From NCBI GenBank assembly GCA_017510785.1, contig JAFWMH010000072.1, forward strand, positions 1 through 64,000: DNA of 64,000 nt, given 5' to 3'. This document shows, piece after piece, positions 9,242 through 18,398 of this stretch. Origin of the DNA: Atopobiaceae bacterium (lineage in GTDB: Bacteria; Actinomycetota; Coriobacteriia; Coriobacteriales; Atopobiaceae). The first letter of the stretch is position 1. Each line of letters begins with the position of its first letter. The translations under genes and the position numbers were made by a program. The notes below the pieces were generated by a model that saw only the letters and a list, made by a program, of their open reading frames with translations, was not told where the DNA came from and ran no database searches.

Positions 9242-9373
9242 CGGGGTTTTGGGTAGTTTTTTCGGCTCCGAAAATACGGGGTCGCACAAACGGGCCCTCT
9301 GACCTGCACCGATTTTGCGGGTGCCGAAATCCCGCGGTGGGCGAAGTCGCCTCGAAAACTACCCAAAACCCCG
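9242..9373. repeat. Element with 19-bp perfect inverted repeats
   Basis: CGGGGTTTTGGGTAGTTTT at 9242-9260 is exactly inverted at 9355-9373, enclosing 94 bases. It starts immediately after the 24-bp motif. The TGGGTAGTT part also occurs in the inverted repeat at 11722-11815, suggesting related small elements. Confidence 0.75.
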
Positions 9374-9745
9374 CTTTCGTGCGTTTTTGCCCCCCTCGGC
9401 GTGCACGTTTTTTTTCGGGGCCCTTACTCGCGTCCCACAGGCGGCACGGCGAGCCGGCGGCAAGGACGTCTCGCAACGGAATCGTACGGAGAATTGACCT
9501 GCGCAAATCGTCGCAGTATGGAATCGTACGGGATATCGGTCTGTGCAAATCGGCGGGGCCGAATCTGCCGAAATCCCAACCTGTGCAACGCCTTCAGTCC
9601 TTCAGTTCCGTCTCGACACCACACCAAACCAGCAAACTTGTCATCTCGAAAGAGCCGATACGCAATCGCTACACATGCTTTCCGCGCGAAAGGCCGTATA
9701 CTTGCACGTGACGGTATTAGCGACAAGTACGAGAGGCCTTAGTGC

Positions 9746-10396
9746 ATGAGCGCATTTCGCAACAACTTGAGTACCATCGTTGCAGGAGGCATCGTAATCG
9801 GTATATTTGTTGTAGTCGTCGCACTACTTAGCCCGTCGCAAGATGCCGATGGCTCGACCCTGAACGCGATTGTCCACGACGGCGACGGCAGAGAAAAGGT
9901 GTTGGCGCTGGGTACAAACACAACGTTTACTGTAACGACAAACCTCGGTACGAACGTTGTAATCATTGAGGGCGGAGCAGCACGCATCGCAAGCGCCGAT
10001 TGCCCCAACCAAAGCTGTGTACACCAAAAGCCGATTTCGAAACCCGGCGAACAGCTCATTTGTCTCCCCCATCATTTATGGGTTGAGGTCGTGGCGGGAA
10101 AGAGCTCCAGCGGCGCAAAACTCGACGAGAGCGCCGTAACCTGGGACGACACGCACGGCAACGCCAACACGGGATCCGGGGCAGGGACAAGCACGGAGCC
10201 CGGCGGCACGACAAGCAAGGGGTCCGGCGCAGAGGCAAGCGCAGAGGCCGAAGCGGCGTCCGCCGAAAGCCCCATTTCCCGTTACGATTCGAACGAAATA
10301 GACGCAATCTCAAACACAGCACCCAATTCCGACCATGCGTACGAAACCTCCAAAAATGTGGCCAACCCGGACGACGTGGACGTGATCTCGCGATGA
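9746..10396 (+). CDS. NusG domain II-containing membrane-anchored protein
   Basis: A 216-residue protein with an N-terminal membrane segment (about residues 10-30, VAGGIVIGIFVVVVALL). An extracytoplasmic NusG-II (DUF1312-type) domain follows, with the characteristic CPNQSCVHQ and CLPHHLWVEV blocks. A Gly/Ser/Ala/Glu-rich low-complexity tail makes up the last 90 residues. Proteins of this family are typically encoded next to Gx transporters, ApbE and electron-transport genes; their exact role is not established. The stop overlaps the start of the next gene (ATGA at 10393-10396), so translation is probably coupled. Confidence 0.85.
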   Translation: MSAFRNNLSTIVAGGIVIGIFVVVVALLSPSQDADGSTLNAIVHDGDGREKVLALGTNTTFTVTTNLGTNVVIIEGGAARIASADCPNQSCVHQKPISKPGEQLICLPHHLWVEVVAGKSSSGAKLDESAVTWDDTHGNANTGSGAGTSTEPGGTTSKGSGAEASAEAEAASAESPISRYDSNEIDAISNTAPNSDHAYETSKNVANPDDVDVISR

Positions 10397-11472
10397 GAGA
10401 CGCGGCGCGATGGACACGCGTAGGCACGCTCGCAGCATTCGCACTGCTTTTAGGCTATGTTGAAACATTCGTCCCCATTCCCATCCCTGGCGTAAAGCTC
10501 GGTCTCGCAAATGTGGCAGTTCTGGCCGAACTAGGCCTTGGCGATATTTCGGGGGCTGCGTGTATTGCATGCATCAAAGTACTTGCCTCAGGTTTTCTCT
10601 TTGGCTCGCCCCTTACGATGGCTTACTCTGCGGCAGGAACGGCGCTCGCATTCGCCGGCATGGCGCCCCTCTCCCGTTTGCGCACCATGCGTTTGTGGAT
10701 GCTATCGATAGTGGGAGCCATATTGCACGAAATTGGCCAGCTTGTTGTAGCCCAGGCCATCCTCCAAACGAACGCCGTATGGTACACGCTACCAATACTC
10801 ATGACAGCCGGGTGCATAACAGGGGCACTTTGCGGGTTCCTTGCAGAATCGTTGCGCGACTCATTGCCCACCGAAGAAGAGTTTTTGTCTGTTGAGGTAA
10901 ACGTTGCGCGACTCGAACCAAGGACACCTCGTCACCGCACGTTGATTCTGTTCGTCTGTTTGCTGACGTTTGCCATCGTGGTACTGCATCTCACGAGCCT
11001 TACGGCACTTGCGGCATGCACGTTACTCGCTCTAATTCCATGCTTGATATCGGGCGCTAGCATACGGTCGATTCTACGAATACTCCCCCTGTTGGCGAGC
11101 GTGTTTTTGCTCACCTTCGCGTTGCAATTCTTCGCCATTTCGGCCGATGTTTCCTTCGCAATGCAGGAAGCTGGCCGCTCCACGTTGCGTCTCGCTTCAC
11201 TCGCGTTATCAAGCGAGGCTTTCGCCAAACTCATGGACACCAACGAACTCACGGGCACCCTAGCTTGGCTGCTTTTGCCCCTTTCGCGAATCGGGGCACG
11301 TACGCAAGGATTCGTGCTCGCCTTCGACGTGGCAATCCGCCTCGTGCCGGTACTATCGGAAACAGTACAGAAAGAACGTCTCGGTTTGGGACGCCTCGGT
11401 TTGCGCACGCTGCGCCAACGCTTGCCGAACCTCGTGCATGAAGTATGCTTGCGCGCCGCTCAGCTCAACTAG
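10393..11472 (+). CDS. Gx transporter / CbiQ-like transmembrane fusion protein
   Basis: A 359-residue multi-spanning membrane protein. Residues 1-165 match the Gx-transporter family (also labelled heptaprenyl diphosphate synthase component I): VETFVPIPIPGVKLGLANVAVL near the N-terminus, then about five hydrophobic helices. After a charged linker (about 165-185), residues 185-359 hold further helices and resemble an ECF-transporter T component (CbiQ/EcfT): ELTGTLAWLLLPLSRIG, then RLVPVLSETVQKER. The fusion of an S-like and a T-like part is my reading of the sequence; no ATPase gene is nearby. Translationally coupled to the NusG-II gene. Substrate unknown, possibly a quinone or flavin precursor by context. 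Confidence 0.78.
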   Translation: MRDAARWTRVGTLAAFALLLGYVETFVPIPIPGVKLGLANVAVLAELGLGDISGAACIACIKVLASGFLFGSPLTMAYSAAGTALAFAGMAPLSRLRTMRLWMLSIVGAILHEIGQLVVAQAILQTNAVWYTLPILMTAGCITGALCGFLAESLRDSLPTEEEFLSVEVNVARLEPRTPRHRTLILFVCLLTFAIVVLHLTSLTALAACTLLALIPCLISGASIRSILRILPLLASVFLLTFALQFFAISADVSFAMQEAGRSTLRLASLALSSEAFAKLMDTNELTGTLAWLLLPLSRIGARTQGFVLAFDVAIRLVPVLSETVQKERLGLGRLGLRTLRQRLPNLVHEVCLRAAQLN

Positions 11473-12267
11473 TAGAGCGTTTCATTGACAACCAAACCGA
11501 TGACGCGTTTCAGACAGAATGCCGTCGGGGGGCGGCGCATGCGACCCGACGGTCAATGCGGTCCCAGGCGACGCGCGAAACCGCGTCCCCTCGAGGCGCC
11601 ACCCCCGATTCGCTTGCCCGCACGTGCCCCCGGTCCCACCGCGCACGGAGCGCCGCCCCGCCAAACGCATTTCGCCACATGGTGGCCGCCCGGTCCCACT
11701 GCGCACGGGGCCGTCCGCGCGAACTACCCAACAGGTATGTGTTTTCGAACCATCGGCCGCATCCAACTGGGCTTTTGTCAAATTGGTTTAGATACTATTT
11801 GCCTGTTGGGTAGTTTTGGGTTGCTTACAGCTTCCACGCGGCGCCCAGAAGTGGCTGTGCGGGGGACTTTGCGCCCGGCCACGTCGGCGCGGCGGCCGTG
11901 CGAGGTCACTATAATGGGTGCCGTTTAGGACACTTCGCAGGCAAAGCTGCACCGAAAATGGCACATTTGGCACCCAACGTTAGGGATGGGTGCCTGCGGG
12001 CGCTTCGCGTGTCGGACCCAAAGTAGCACATTTTCACCTAGTGCCGGTAACGGCACCATTCGCGCCACCCGCACCGCGTGTCATGCGCACTGCTTACCGT
12101 CCCGCAAAAAGGTCGAAGCGGGAAGTAGTCCGGCGGAACCGCCATGCGTAGTTCCGTCGGAACGAGGGCTATAAGAGCTGCCGCCCTCCGCGATACATAC
12201 GGGGCATTTGGCTCTTCTGTGCATGGCAGGCCATGCACTAATCGTTCGTGCCGCCGGTCCCATCCGC
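11473..12267. other. Intergenic region with inverted and palindromic repeats
   Basis: Nearly 800 bases between convergent genes, with no credible gene. It contains repeated GGTCCCAC.GCGCACGG blocks (about 11630-11710), a perfect 14-bp inverted repeat at 11722-11735/11802-11815, and GGGTGCC/GGCACCC units at 11914-12000 of the type seen near 8.9 and 24.6 kb. Confidence 0.55.
11722..11815. repeat. 14-bp perfect inverted repeat pair
   Basis: AACTACCCAACAGG at 11722-11735 is inverted exactly as CCTGTTGGGTAGTT at 11802-11815, enclosing 66 bases. It shares TGGGTAGTT with the inverted repeat at 9242-9373. Confidence 0.7.
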
Positions 12268-14643
12268 CTAGACAGTGCCGTACGCGCCGCTCGAGGAACC
12301 CGAGCCGCCCACGGAACCAGTGCCCGCGCCGTACGCGTCGCTCGTGCCGTACACGTCGCTCGTGCCGTACGCGTCGCTCGTGCTGTACGTGCCGCTTGTG
12401 TTGTCCGAGGAGCCGTCCGCATAGCCTGTGCCGTCCGCGTAGCCCGAGCCGCCCGATCCACTCGCAGAACCCGTACTCGTGCCGTCCGCGTAGCCCGAGC
12501 CGCCCGAGGAGCTCGCGCCCGATCCATCCGCGCCACCTTCATCGTCCGCATCGCTCGACGACCGCGAGGACTTCGACGCAGCGCCTCCCGTGCTGCCGGC
12601 ATCGCTCGTTCCGCCATCACTCGACGAATCGTTAGCGGTTGAGCTGGAGCGTCCCGACGCCTTCGCATTACGCTTCTTAGGAATGGCGTTAAGGTCCACC
12701 GTAAGCGTGCCAGATTTTACGTCGTAGTCGCTGCCGAGAACTTCCGTGCAAAAGTCCGCCGCCCACTCAGGCGTCAGAGTGGAATTATCGGTATTCGGAT
12801 TCATCTCGGTATCAATCTTGTTCGTTGCAGCCAACTCGTCGGTCCAATCTTTGAGCAAGTACGTTGTCATGTCTTCATGTTCACCAAGATGCGTTACAAC
12901 AACCTTAAGCTTTGCCGATTCGATGGTGCACGTCCCATCATTTGTCTTTCGCAGCGTAAGCTCTGGAACGCCGCCCAGAAGGCTCATGTTGTCGGGCGAC
13001 GTACTAATGAAGTTGCCCGTCGACCAATAACATGGCACAAGATTGCCCTTTTCGCCCTCAAGGACTTCCACCGGCTGCATCACGTGCGGATGGTTGCCAA
13101 TAATAACGTCGGCCCCCTCCTCCACAAAAAGGTCCGCCCACGCCCTCTGCTCCTCGTTTGGCGTCGTTTCGTATTCCACGCCCCAATGAGGAAACACAAC
13201 GATCATGTCGGCCTTCTGCCTCGCCGCTGCCATAGTCGAGTGAATGTGCTGCTCCTCAAGTATTGAAACCACGCCGCGAGGATCCGCAATGCCGTTAAGG
13301 TCAAACGTGTAATTCAGTAAGGCAACAGTGAAATCACCCTTGGTGAAGAAATACACGTCTTCCACCGAGTCCGTAGTACTCTCGGGATCAACCGCACCTA
13401 TAACGTGGACATTAGGATGCTTCGTCTCCCAAAACTGCATCTCGCTTGAAAGGCCCTCATAGCCTGCGTCCATCGCATGATTTGTCGCCCTAAGAATCAC
13501 GTTGAAGCCAGCCTTCGCCTCCGCGTCGCCCATTTCTTGCGGACCGTTAAACATGGGATAACTGCCATATCCGTCGGGCGCATCTCCTCCAATTTCGGGA
13601 CCTCCCAAAGGTGTTTCTTGGTTAACAACCGCGATATCTTTGTCTTTTAGCTCCTTTAAAAAGTGGGCAAACACATGGTCGTAATTGCGCGTACCATCCG
13701 AAAGCAAACCACTCTGGCGCACCTGATAATGGAACAAAATATCGCCAACCATAAGCAAATTGATATCGGTATAGCTCTTCTTGTCCTGCACCGCCTGCTT
13801 CGCATCAGCCGCACCACTCGTATTGCTCGGGGTTTCTTGCGTGCCCCTGCACGACCGCAACACGAATGTGCCAAGCACGCCAACAAACACGATGCTAAAA
13901 GCCGCGACCATTACGAAGACGAGGGAGCGGCGATGCGCGAGAATCGACGCATAGTTGCGAGGAGTACCCCGACGCGTATTAGAGAAAAGCTGTTGTTGCT
14001 GGCTCCGCTCGCCACGTGCACGACGTCCCTCGGCTGCACGCCTACCTTGCGAACGACGCCTCCCCTCGGCAGCGCGGTTATTTCCTGCGGGACGTCTATC
14101 CTGCGCGGGACGCTTCTTTCCCGCGGGGCGCCTGCCATCCGTCTGGCGTCCGCCATCCGCGGGGCGCCGACCAGTCGCGGGGCGCCGGCTATCCGCGGAG
14201 CGCCTGCCATCCGCGGGACGCTTGCCGTCACTTGAACGTTTGCCCTCCGACGGCCGCCTGCCATCCGCGGAGCGTTTCTTCCCTGAAGGGCGTCCGCTGC
14301 CCGCAGGACGTTCGCTCTCCGCCGGGCGCTTGCCGTCGCTTTGGCTCCCGCCACCCGCGGGGCGCCTCTTTCCCGAAGGCCGTCCGCTGCCCGCCGGGCG
14401 CCTACCGTCACCGGGGCGTCCGCCCTGCTGTTGACGGTTGCCCCCCGCAGGCCGCGAGCCCCCCGCAGGCCGCCTTCCGGCCGACGGGCGCGCGCCCTCT
14501 GCGGGACGCCCGCCTTGGGAAGCTTTTGCATTTTGCGAAGACTGCGCATCGCCGCGCGAGTTCTTGCGGCGTTCACTCGGTTGCGATTGAGCAGAAATCT
14601 GCTCCTGCTGTTGCTTGCGCGGACGTTCTTCATTCGTTGTCAT
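12268..14643 (-). CDS. CapA-family membrane protein with basic repeat head and Gly/Tyr tail
   Basis: A 791-residue protein from ATG 14643, preceded by a GGGAGAG site. Residues 45-210 are a cytosol-side low-complexity region of short RPAxGRRP-like repeats, very rich in Arg, Pro, Gly and Ala. One membrane helix is at about 240-262. Residues 300-600 form a CapA-type (PGA_cap, metallophosphoesterase-like) domain with LLMVGDILFH, NQETPLGG, ATNHAMDAG, PHWGVEYE and GNHPHVMQPVE. The C-terminal 120 residues are Ser/Gly-rich with GYADGT and YGTSDAYG repeats. CapA proteins are linked to poly-gamma-glutamate or capsule export, but many are uncharacterised. Its membrane topology places the catalytic domain outside. 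Confidence 0.85.
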   Translation of the reverse strand: MTTNEERPRKQQQEQISAQSQPSERRKNSRGDAQSSQNAKASQGGRPAEGARPSAGRRPAGGSRPAGGNRQQQGGRPGDGRRPAGSGRPSGKRRPAGGGSQSDGKRPAESERPAGSGRPSGKKRSADGRRPSEGKRSSDGKRPADGRRSADSRRPATGRRPADGGRQTDGRRPAGKKRPAQDRRPAGNNRAAEGRRRSQGRRAAEGRRARGERSQQQQLFSNTRRGTPRNYASILAHRRSLVFVMVAAFSIVFVGVLGTFVLRSCRGTQETPSNTSGAADAKQAVQDKKSYTDINLLMVGDILFHYQVRQSGLLSDGTRNYDHVFAHFLKELKDKDIAVVNQETPLGGPEIGGDAPDGYGSYPMFNGPQEMGDAEAKAGFNVILRATNHAMDAGYEGLSSEMQFWETKHPNVHVIGAVDPESTTDSVEDVYFFTKGDFTVALLNYTFDLNGIADPRGVVSILEEQHIHSTMAAARQKADMIVVFPHWGVEYETTPNEEQRAWADLFVEEGADVIIGNHPHVMQPVEVLEGEKGNLVPCYWSTGNFISTSPDNMSLLGGVPELTLRKTNDGTCTIESAKLKVVVTHLGEHEDMTTYLLKDWTDELAATNKIDTEMNPNTDNSTLTPEWAADFCTEVLGSDYDVKSGTLTVDLNAIPKKRNAKASGRSSSTANDSSSDGGTSDAGSTGGAASKSSRSSSDADDEGGADGSGASSSGGSGYADGTSTGSASGSGGSGYADGTGYADGSSDNTSGTYSTSDAYGTSDVYGTSDAYGAGTGSVGGSGSSSGAYGTV

Positions 14644-14750
14644 GGACTCTCCCGCTTTGCTCTCCTGGGTAGCATGTACGATAATACCCCGTATTCCCAA
14701 CGGAGAGTACACCCATCACGAAGAAGATAGGAGCGACAAGGTAGGAACGG

Positions 14751-14790
14751 CACTTGGGGCGGCACTTGGGGCGGCACTTCCAAGGAGTTT
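14751..14790. repeat. Short tandem repeat GGCACTTGGGGC
   Basis: Three head-to-tail copies of a 12-base unit (GGCACTTGGGGC, the last partial) between the flippase and CapA genes. No function is apparent. Confidence 0.6.
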
Positions 14791-14833
14791 CTCTCGCACA
14801 AAGCAACCTCCTTGGAAGTGCATGAGGAGCGAC

Positions 14834-16258
14834 CTACCGCGCGCTCCCAAAGCGGACGATGCAAAACTGCGCGCCAAGCAAAACGAACAGCACGACCATC
14901 ACGGCGAGGTACGACCATACCGCACCGTTAAAGCCCACCATGCGCACGAGCGCGACCGAGGCAATTGCCACAAAAACAAAAGCGGCAAGGTACAGCACCG
15001 TGGCCGCCGCCTGCTTGCGAAGCACGGTAATTATCTGATACAAAAAGTCGATGGCAGCCGAAAGCCCGCCAGCAATTATCATGAGATACTGCGCCACGCG
15101 ATACGGCTCGAAATCCACGCCATACATGAGGCCGTTGAGCCACACGCCAATCGCCCCGAACACGAAGAGCATAACGAGCGTAACTACCACACTCACCGCC
15201 AACATCGCGAGCACAATAATATCGAACCGGGCACGCTTTGAACGATCGGCCCACACGGTAGCAATGCGCACAAGCTGCGGCTTGTACACGAAGCCCACGA
15301 TCATGAGGATGGATTGCGCCGGGAAGTAGATGGCATTAAAGTACACCTGATTCTCGTATGGCAGCACACCTTCCATCGCAAACTTTGGCATCGTCTCGAT
15401 GAGCGCGAAGAGGAACTGCGCGGCGAACGCGGGGAAGCACTCCACGAACAGCTCGACTATTTCCACCTTGTCGACGCCGCGGGACTTCGGCGTTTCAAGC
15501 AACGCGAGCGGCAACGTGAGCAACACAAACGACGCCAGGGCCGCCACCGCCATGCCGATGCAGGCGAATACGAGATTATGCGTCACGAAGAGAAGCACCG
15601 TGAACACCGCAACACCCAGAATCGCCCGCACCGCCTGCGACACACCCGAAAGATACAGCTTGTCCATTTGTTGCAAGCGCGCCTCGTACGTATCGGCAAG
15701 CGCGTCCACGGCGCGGAAGCCAAACGCACCCCACGTGATCATAGTCATGGTGTGATCGTATTTTCGAACGGCGCACCACACAAGACAAATGAGCAGCATG
15801 GCGGCCACAGTAACGAGGCGTTGGACCTGATACGATGCGAACGAGTCCGCCTCATCGATATCGGATACCTGATACGTTCTTACGCCATAGTTGCCCACGT
15901 ACAACATGAGCGTGGCCGTGGTGAACGCCATGGAGAACATGCCCGCCTGCTCGGCGCCCGCCAGTTGCGTGGCAACAATCGAGAGTACCGGGAAGAGCGC
16001 CCCCCACGCGCCAAGACCTAAGGTATTGAGCAGATAATCGCGCGTGGTTTGGTTCGCCTCGTACTCGGAAGCGCCGCTCGAGAACGATCGCTTGTCGGCA
16101 ACGTCGAGCAGGCGGTCCCACCAGCGATTGACGACCTGCACGATTCGCGGCGGCTGCGGCTCGCGCCTTTGCTTGCGCTCCCTGCGCCGACGACGAGTTT
16201 GCAGCAGCCGCTCCTCACGCTCCGTGCGCCTGCGACGCCTTTCTCTTGTTTTGGCCAT
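14834..16258 (-). CDS. Polysaccharide flippase (Wzx-like, MOP superfamily)
   Basis: A 474-residue protein with a strongly basic cytoplasmic head (first 40 residues, runs of Arg) and about 12 hydrophobic helices starting near residue 80 (LGLGAWGALFPVLSIVATQL). The layout fits oligosaccharide flippases that move lipid-linked sugar units across the membrane. It begins 13 bases after the aspS stop and is probably in the same transcript. The CapA gene downstream fits a cell-envelope polysaccharide role, but no glycosyltransferase is present in the window. ATG start at 16258. Confidence 0.75.
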   Translation of the reverse strand: MAKTRERRRRRTEREERLLQTRRRRRERKQRREPQPPRIVQVVNRWWDRLLDVADKRSFSSGASEYEANQTTRDYLLNTLGLGAWGALFPVLSIVATQLAGAEQAGMFSMAFTTATLMLYVGNYGVRTYQVSDIDEADSFASYQVQRLVTVAAMLLICLVWCAVRKYDHTMTMITWGAFGFRAVDALADTYEARLQQMDKLYLSGVSQAVRAILGVAVFTVLLFVTHNLVFACIGMAVAALASFVLLTLPLALLETPKSRGVDKVEIVELFVECFPAFAAQFLFALIETMPKFAMEGVLPYENQVYFNAIYFPAQSILMIVGFVYKPQLVRIATVWADRSKRARFDIIVLAMLAVSVVVTLVMLFVFGAIGVWLNGLMYGVDFEPYRVAQYLMIIAGGLSAAIDFLYQIITVLRKQAAATVLYLAAFVFVAIASVALVRMVGFNGAVWSYLAVMVVLFVLLGAQFCIVRFGSAR

Positions 16259-16271
16259 TTACAGCGAAGGA

Positions 16272-18041
16272 CTACAGCAAACGCAGCGAAACGTCACGCA
16301 GCTGGCGACCGTCCACGGCAGAAGGCGCGCTGCTCATGAGGTCGTTGCCGTTGCTCGTCTTGGGGAAGGCCATCACCTCGCGAATGGAGTCGCAGCCAGC
16401 GAGCAGCATGCACACACGGTCGAGACCAAGCGCGAAGCCACCCATGGGAGGCGCACCGTACTCGAGCGCATCCATGAAGAAGCCGAACTGCGCGCGGGCG
16501 CTCTCCTCGGTAAAGCCCAGGAGCTTGAGAATGCGCATTTGAAGCTTAGCGTCGTGAACACGCATGCCACCGCCGCCCGCCTCGTAACCGTCCATCACGA
16601 AGTCGTACGTGTGCGACCCAACGCTGAGCGGGTCGGACTCAAGACGGTCGATGTCCTCTTCGAAGGGTTGCGTAAAGGGCTGGTGCTCGGCCGCATACGC
16701 CTTGCGATCGGCATCCCAGTGCACGAGCGGGAAGTCCACAACCCACAGGAAGTCGTGACCCTCGAGCGGAAGCTCCATGGCCTGCGCCATATGGTTGCGC
16801 ATGCCACCCAAAATCTCGCACGAGAGCTGCCAAGGACCGGCAGCAAACATCACGAGGTCGCCCGGCTCCACGTTGCACTCGGCCTTGAGGCCCTCCATCT
16901 CCTCGTCGGAGAAGAACTTCACGATGGGACTGTTCACGGATCCGTCCTCGCGGAAGGCAATCCACGCGAGACCCTTGGCGCCAAAGGTCGCGGCCACGTT
17001 GGCCAGCTTGTCGATTTGGCTGCGCGGCCAGGTGCCGGCGCCCTTTGCGTTGATGCACTTCACGACCTGGCCTTCGCTGTTGGCCGCCGTCGCAAAAATC
17101 TTGAACTTGGAGTTGGCGAACAAGCCGGTTACGTCGTGCAGCTCCATGCCAAAGCGGGTGTCGGGCTTGTCGGTACCATAGGTGTTCATGGCATCGACGT
17201 ACGGGAGGCGACGCAGCGGCGTGGGCATATCGACGCCCACGGCAGCGAACGCGTCGTGCAGCACGTCCTCGAGCGCGCCCATAACGTCGTCCTGCTCAAC
17301 GAAGCTCATCTCGACGTCTACCTGGGTAAACTCGGGCTGGCGGTCGGCGCGCAGGTCCTCGTCGCGGAAGCACTTTGCTACCTGATAATACCGCTCGACG
17401 CCACTCACCATAAGCAACTGCTTGAGCAGCTGGGGCGACTGCGGAAGTGCATAGAAGTTGCCGGGCTGCAAACGGCTCGGCACGATGAAGTCGCGCGCAC
17501 CCTCGGGCGTGGACTTGAAGAGCGCCGGCGTTTCGACTTCCGTAAAGGCACGCTTGTGAAGCGCCTCGCGAATGGCGAACGAGAAGTCGGAGCGCAAACG
17601 AATGTTGTTCATCATGGTAGGACGGCGAAGGTCAAGGTAACGATACCGCAGGCGCACGTCCTCGGCCACCTCGATGCGATCCTCGATTTGGAACGCGGGC
17701 GTCTTGGCACGATTGAGCACCTCGATGCTCGAGACAAGCACCTCTACCTCACCAGTCGCGAGCCGCTCGTTCTCCATACCCTCGGGACGGCGCCGTACGA
17801 CGCCCACAACCTTGATGGGCCACTCCGAACGTACCGTCTCGGCAGTGTGGAACGCCGTGCCACCGGAGTTGTCGGGGTCGAACGAAATCTGCGTTACGCC
17901 CTCGCGGTCGCGCAGGTCAATAAAGATGAGGCCACCGTGGTCGCGGCGATGCCACACCCAACCCGTAAGTGTGACCTCCTCGCCGATGTTTTCTACGCTC
18001 AGCTCATTGCACGTATGGGTGTGCATGGAGTGGGTGTTCAT
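16272..18041 (-). CDS. aspS: Aspartyl-tRNA synthetase
   Basis: A 589-residue bacterial-type class IIb synthetase that charges tRNA-Asp. An N-terminal OB anticodon-binding domain (TLTGWVWHRRDHGGLIFIDLRD) comes first. The catalytic core has YRYLDLRRP, motif 2 FRDEDLRADRQPEFTQ, a GAD insertion domain, and motif 3 GFALGLDR. Length is the usual 590. ATG start at 18041. The flippase follows directly. Whether it is discriminating or also charges tRNA-Asn cannot be judged here. Confidence 0.97.
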   Translation of the reverse strand: MNTHSMHTHTCNELSVENIGEEVTLTGWVWHRRDHGGLIFIDLRDREGVTQISFDPDNSGGTAFHTAETVRSEWPIKVVGVVRRRPEGMENERLATGEVEVLVSSIEVLNRAKTPAFQIEDRIEVAEDVRLRYRYLDLRRPTMMNNIRLRSDFSFAIREALHKRAFTEVETPALFKSTPEGARDFIVPSRLQPGNFYALPQSPQLLKQLLMVSGVERYYQVAKCFRDEDLRADRQPEFTQVDVEMSFVEQDDVMGALEDVLHDAFAAVGVDMPTPLRRLPYVDAMNTYGTDKPDTRFGMELHDVTGLFANSKFKIFATAANSEGQVVKCINAKGAGTWPRSQIDKLANVAATFGAKGLAWIAFREDGSVNSPIVKFFSDEEMEGLKAECNVEPGDLVMFAAGPWQLSCEILGGMRNHMAQAMELPLEGHDFLWVVDFPLVHWDADRKAYAAEHQPFTQPFEEDIDRLESDPLSVGSHTYDFVMDGYEAGGGGMRVHDAKLQMRILKLLGFTEESARAQFGFFMDALEYGAPPMGGFALGLDRVCMLLAGCDSIREVMAFPKTSNGNDLMSSAPSAVDGRQLRDVSLRLL

Positions 18042-18398
18042 AAGGACTCCTCTCGTCGATCGTCGCCCCGTGTCGGTACGGGCGATGCGCCAGCAAACGG
18101 CCGCGAGACGTAAACGGCGACTCGCAGCGCAAGTACCGTATTGTACTACGAAATTGGGCGGGTGTCATTGCGGGAGGAGCCACGCAGGAGTCGCGAATGG
18201 ATGCCGGCGCCATTGGGCTCTCCATCTACGAAGGACCCGACTACACGTCGGGGCCAATGGCCATGGGCCATCCCCCATCGCCGCATCTCATACCTCTCAT
18301 ACCTGAAGAATGGATGATACGCACTTCGGGTACATACCGAATGCATTCTCTTGCGGTATCCTAGTACGCCCAAGCGCTCGCCGTAGCAGGGAGGTGCC
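18042..18398. other. Divergent intergenic region, aspS / HlyD-like gene
   Basis: About 350 bases between oppositely directed genes; it must hold promoters for both. I see no strong canonical promoter, riboswitch or T-box features. Confidence 0.5.

Larger units (their letters stand above)
8262..9745. other. Repeat-rich intergenic region (no credible gene)
   Basis: About 1.5 kb between apbE and the NusG-II gene. Open frames on both strands have no family features and follow repeated DNA. Contents: a 37-bp direct repeat at 8534-8570 and 8605-8641 (CCAGCCTTACGCGGGACAAC core, 71-bp period); GGGTGCC/GGCACCC hairpin units at about 8889-9100; a 17-bp motif TTGCACAGGTCGATATT at 9099-9115 with degenerate copies near 9490-9590; a 24-bp motif at 9218-9241 also found in two other gaps; and a 19-bp perfect inverted repeat at 9242-9260/9355-9373. 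Confidence 0.6.

Noticed and set aside
8611..9711. Overlapping frames of 150-250 codons on both strands
   Set aside because: They are in repeat-rich DNA with frames open on both strands, as expected of GC-rich non-coding sequence, and show no domain or start signal.
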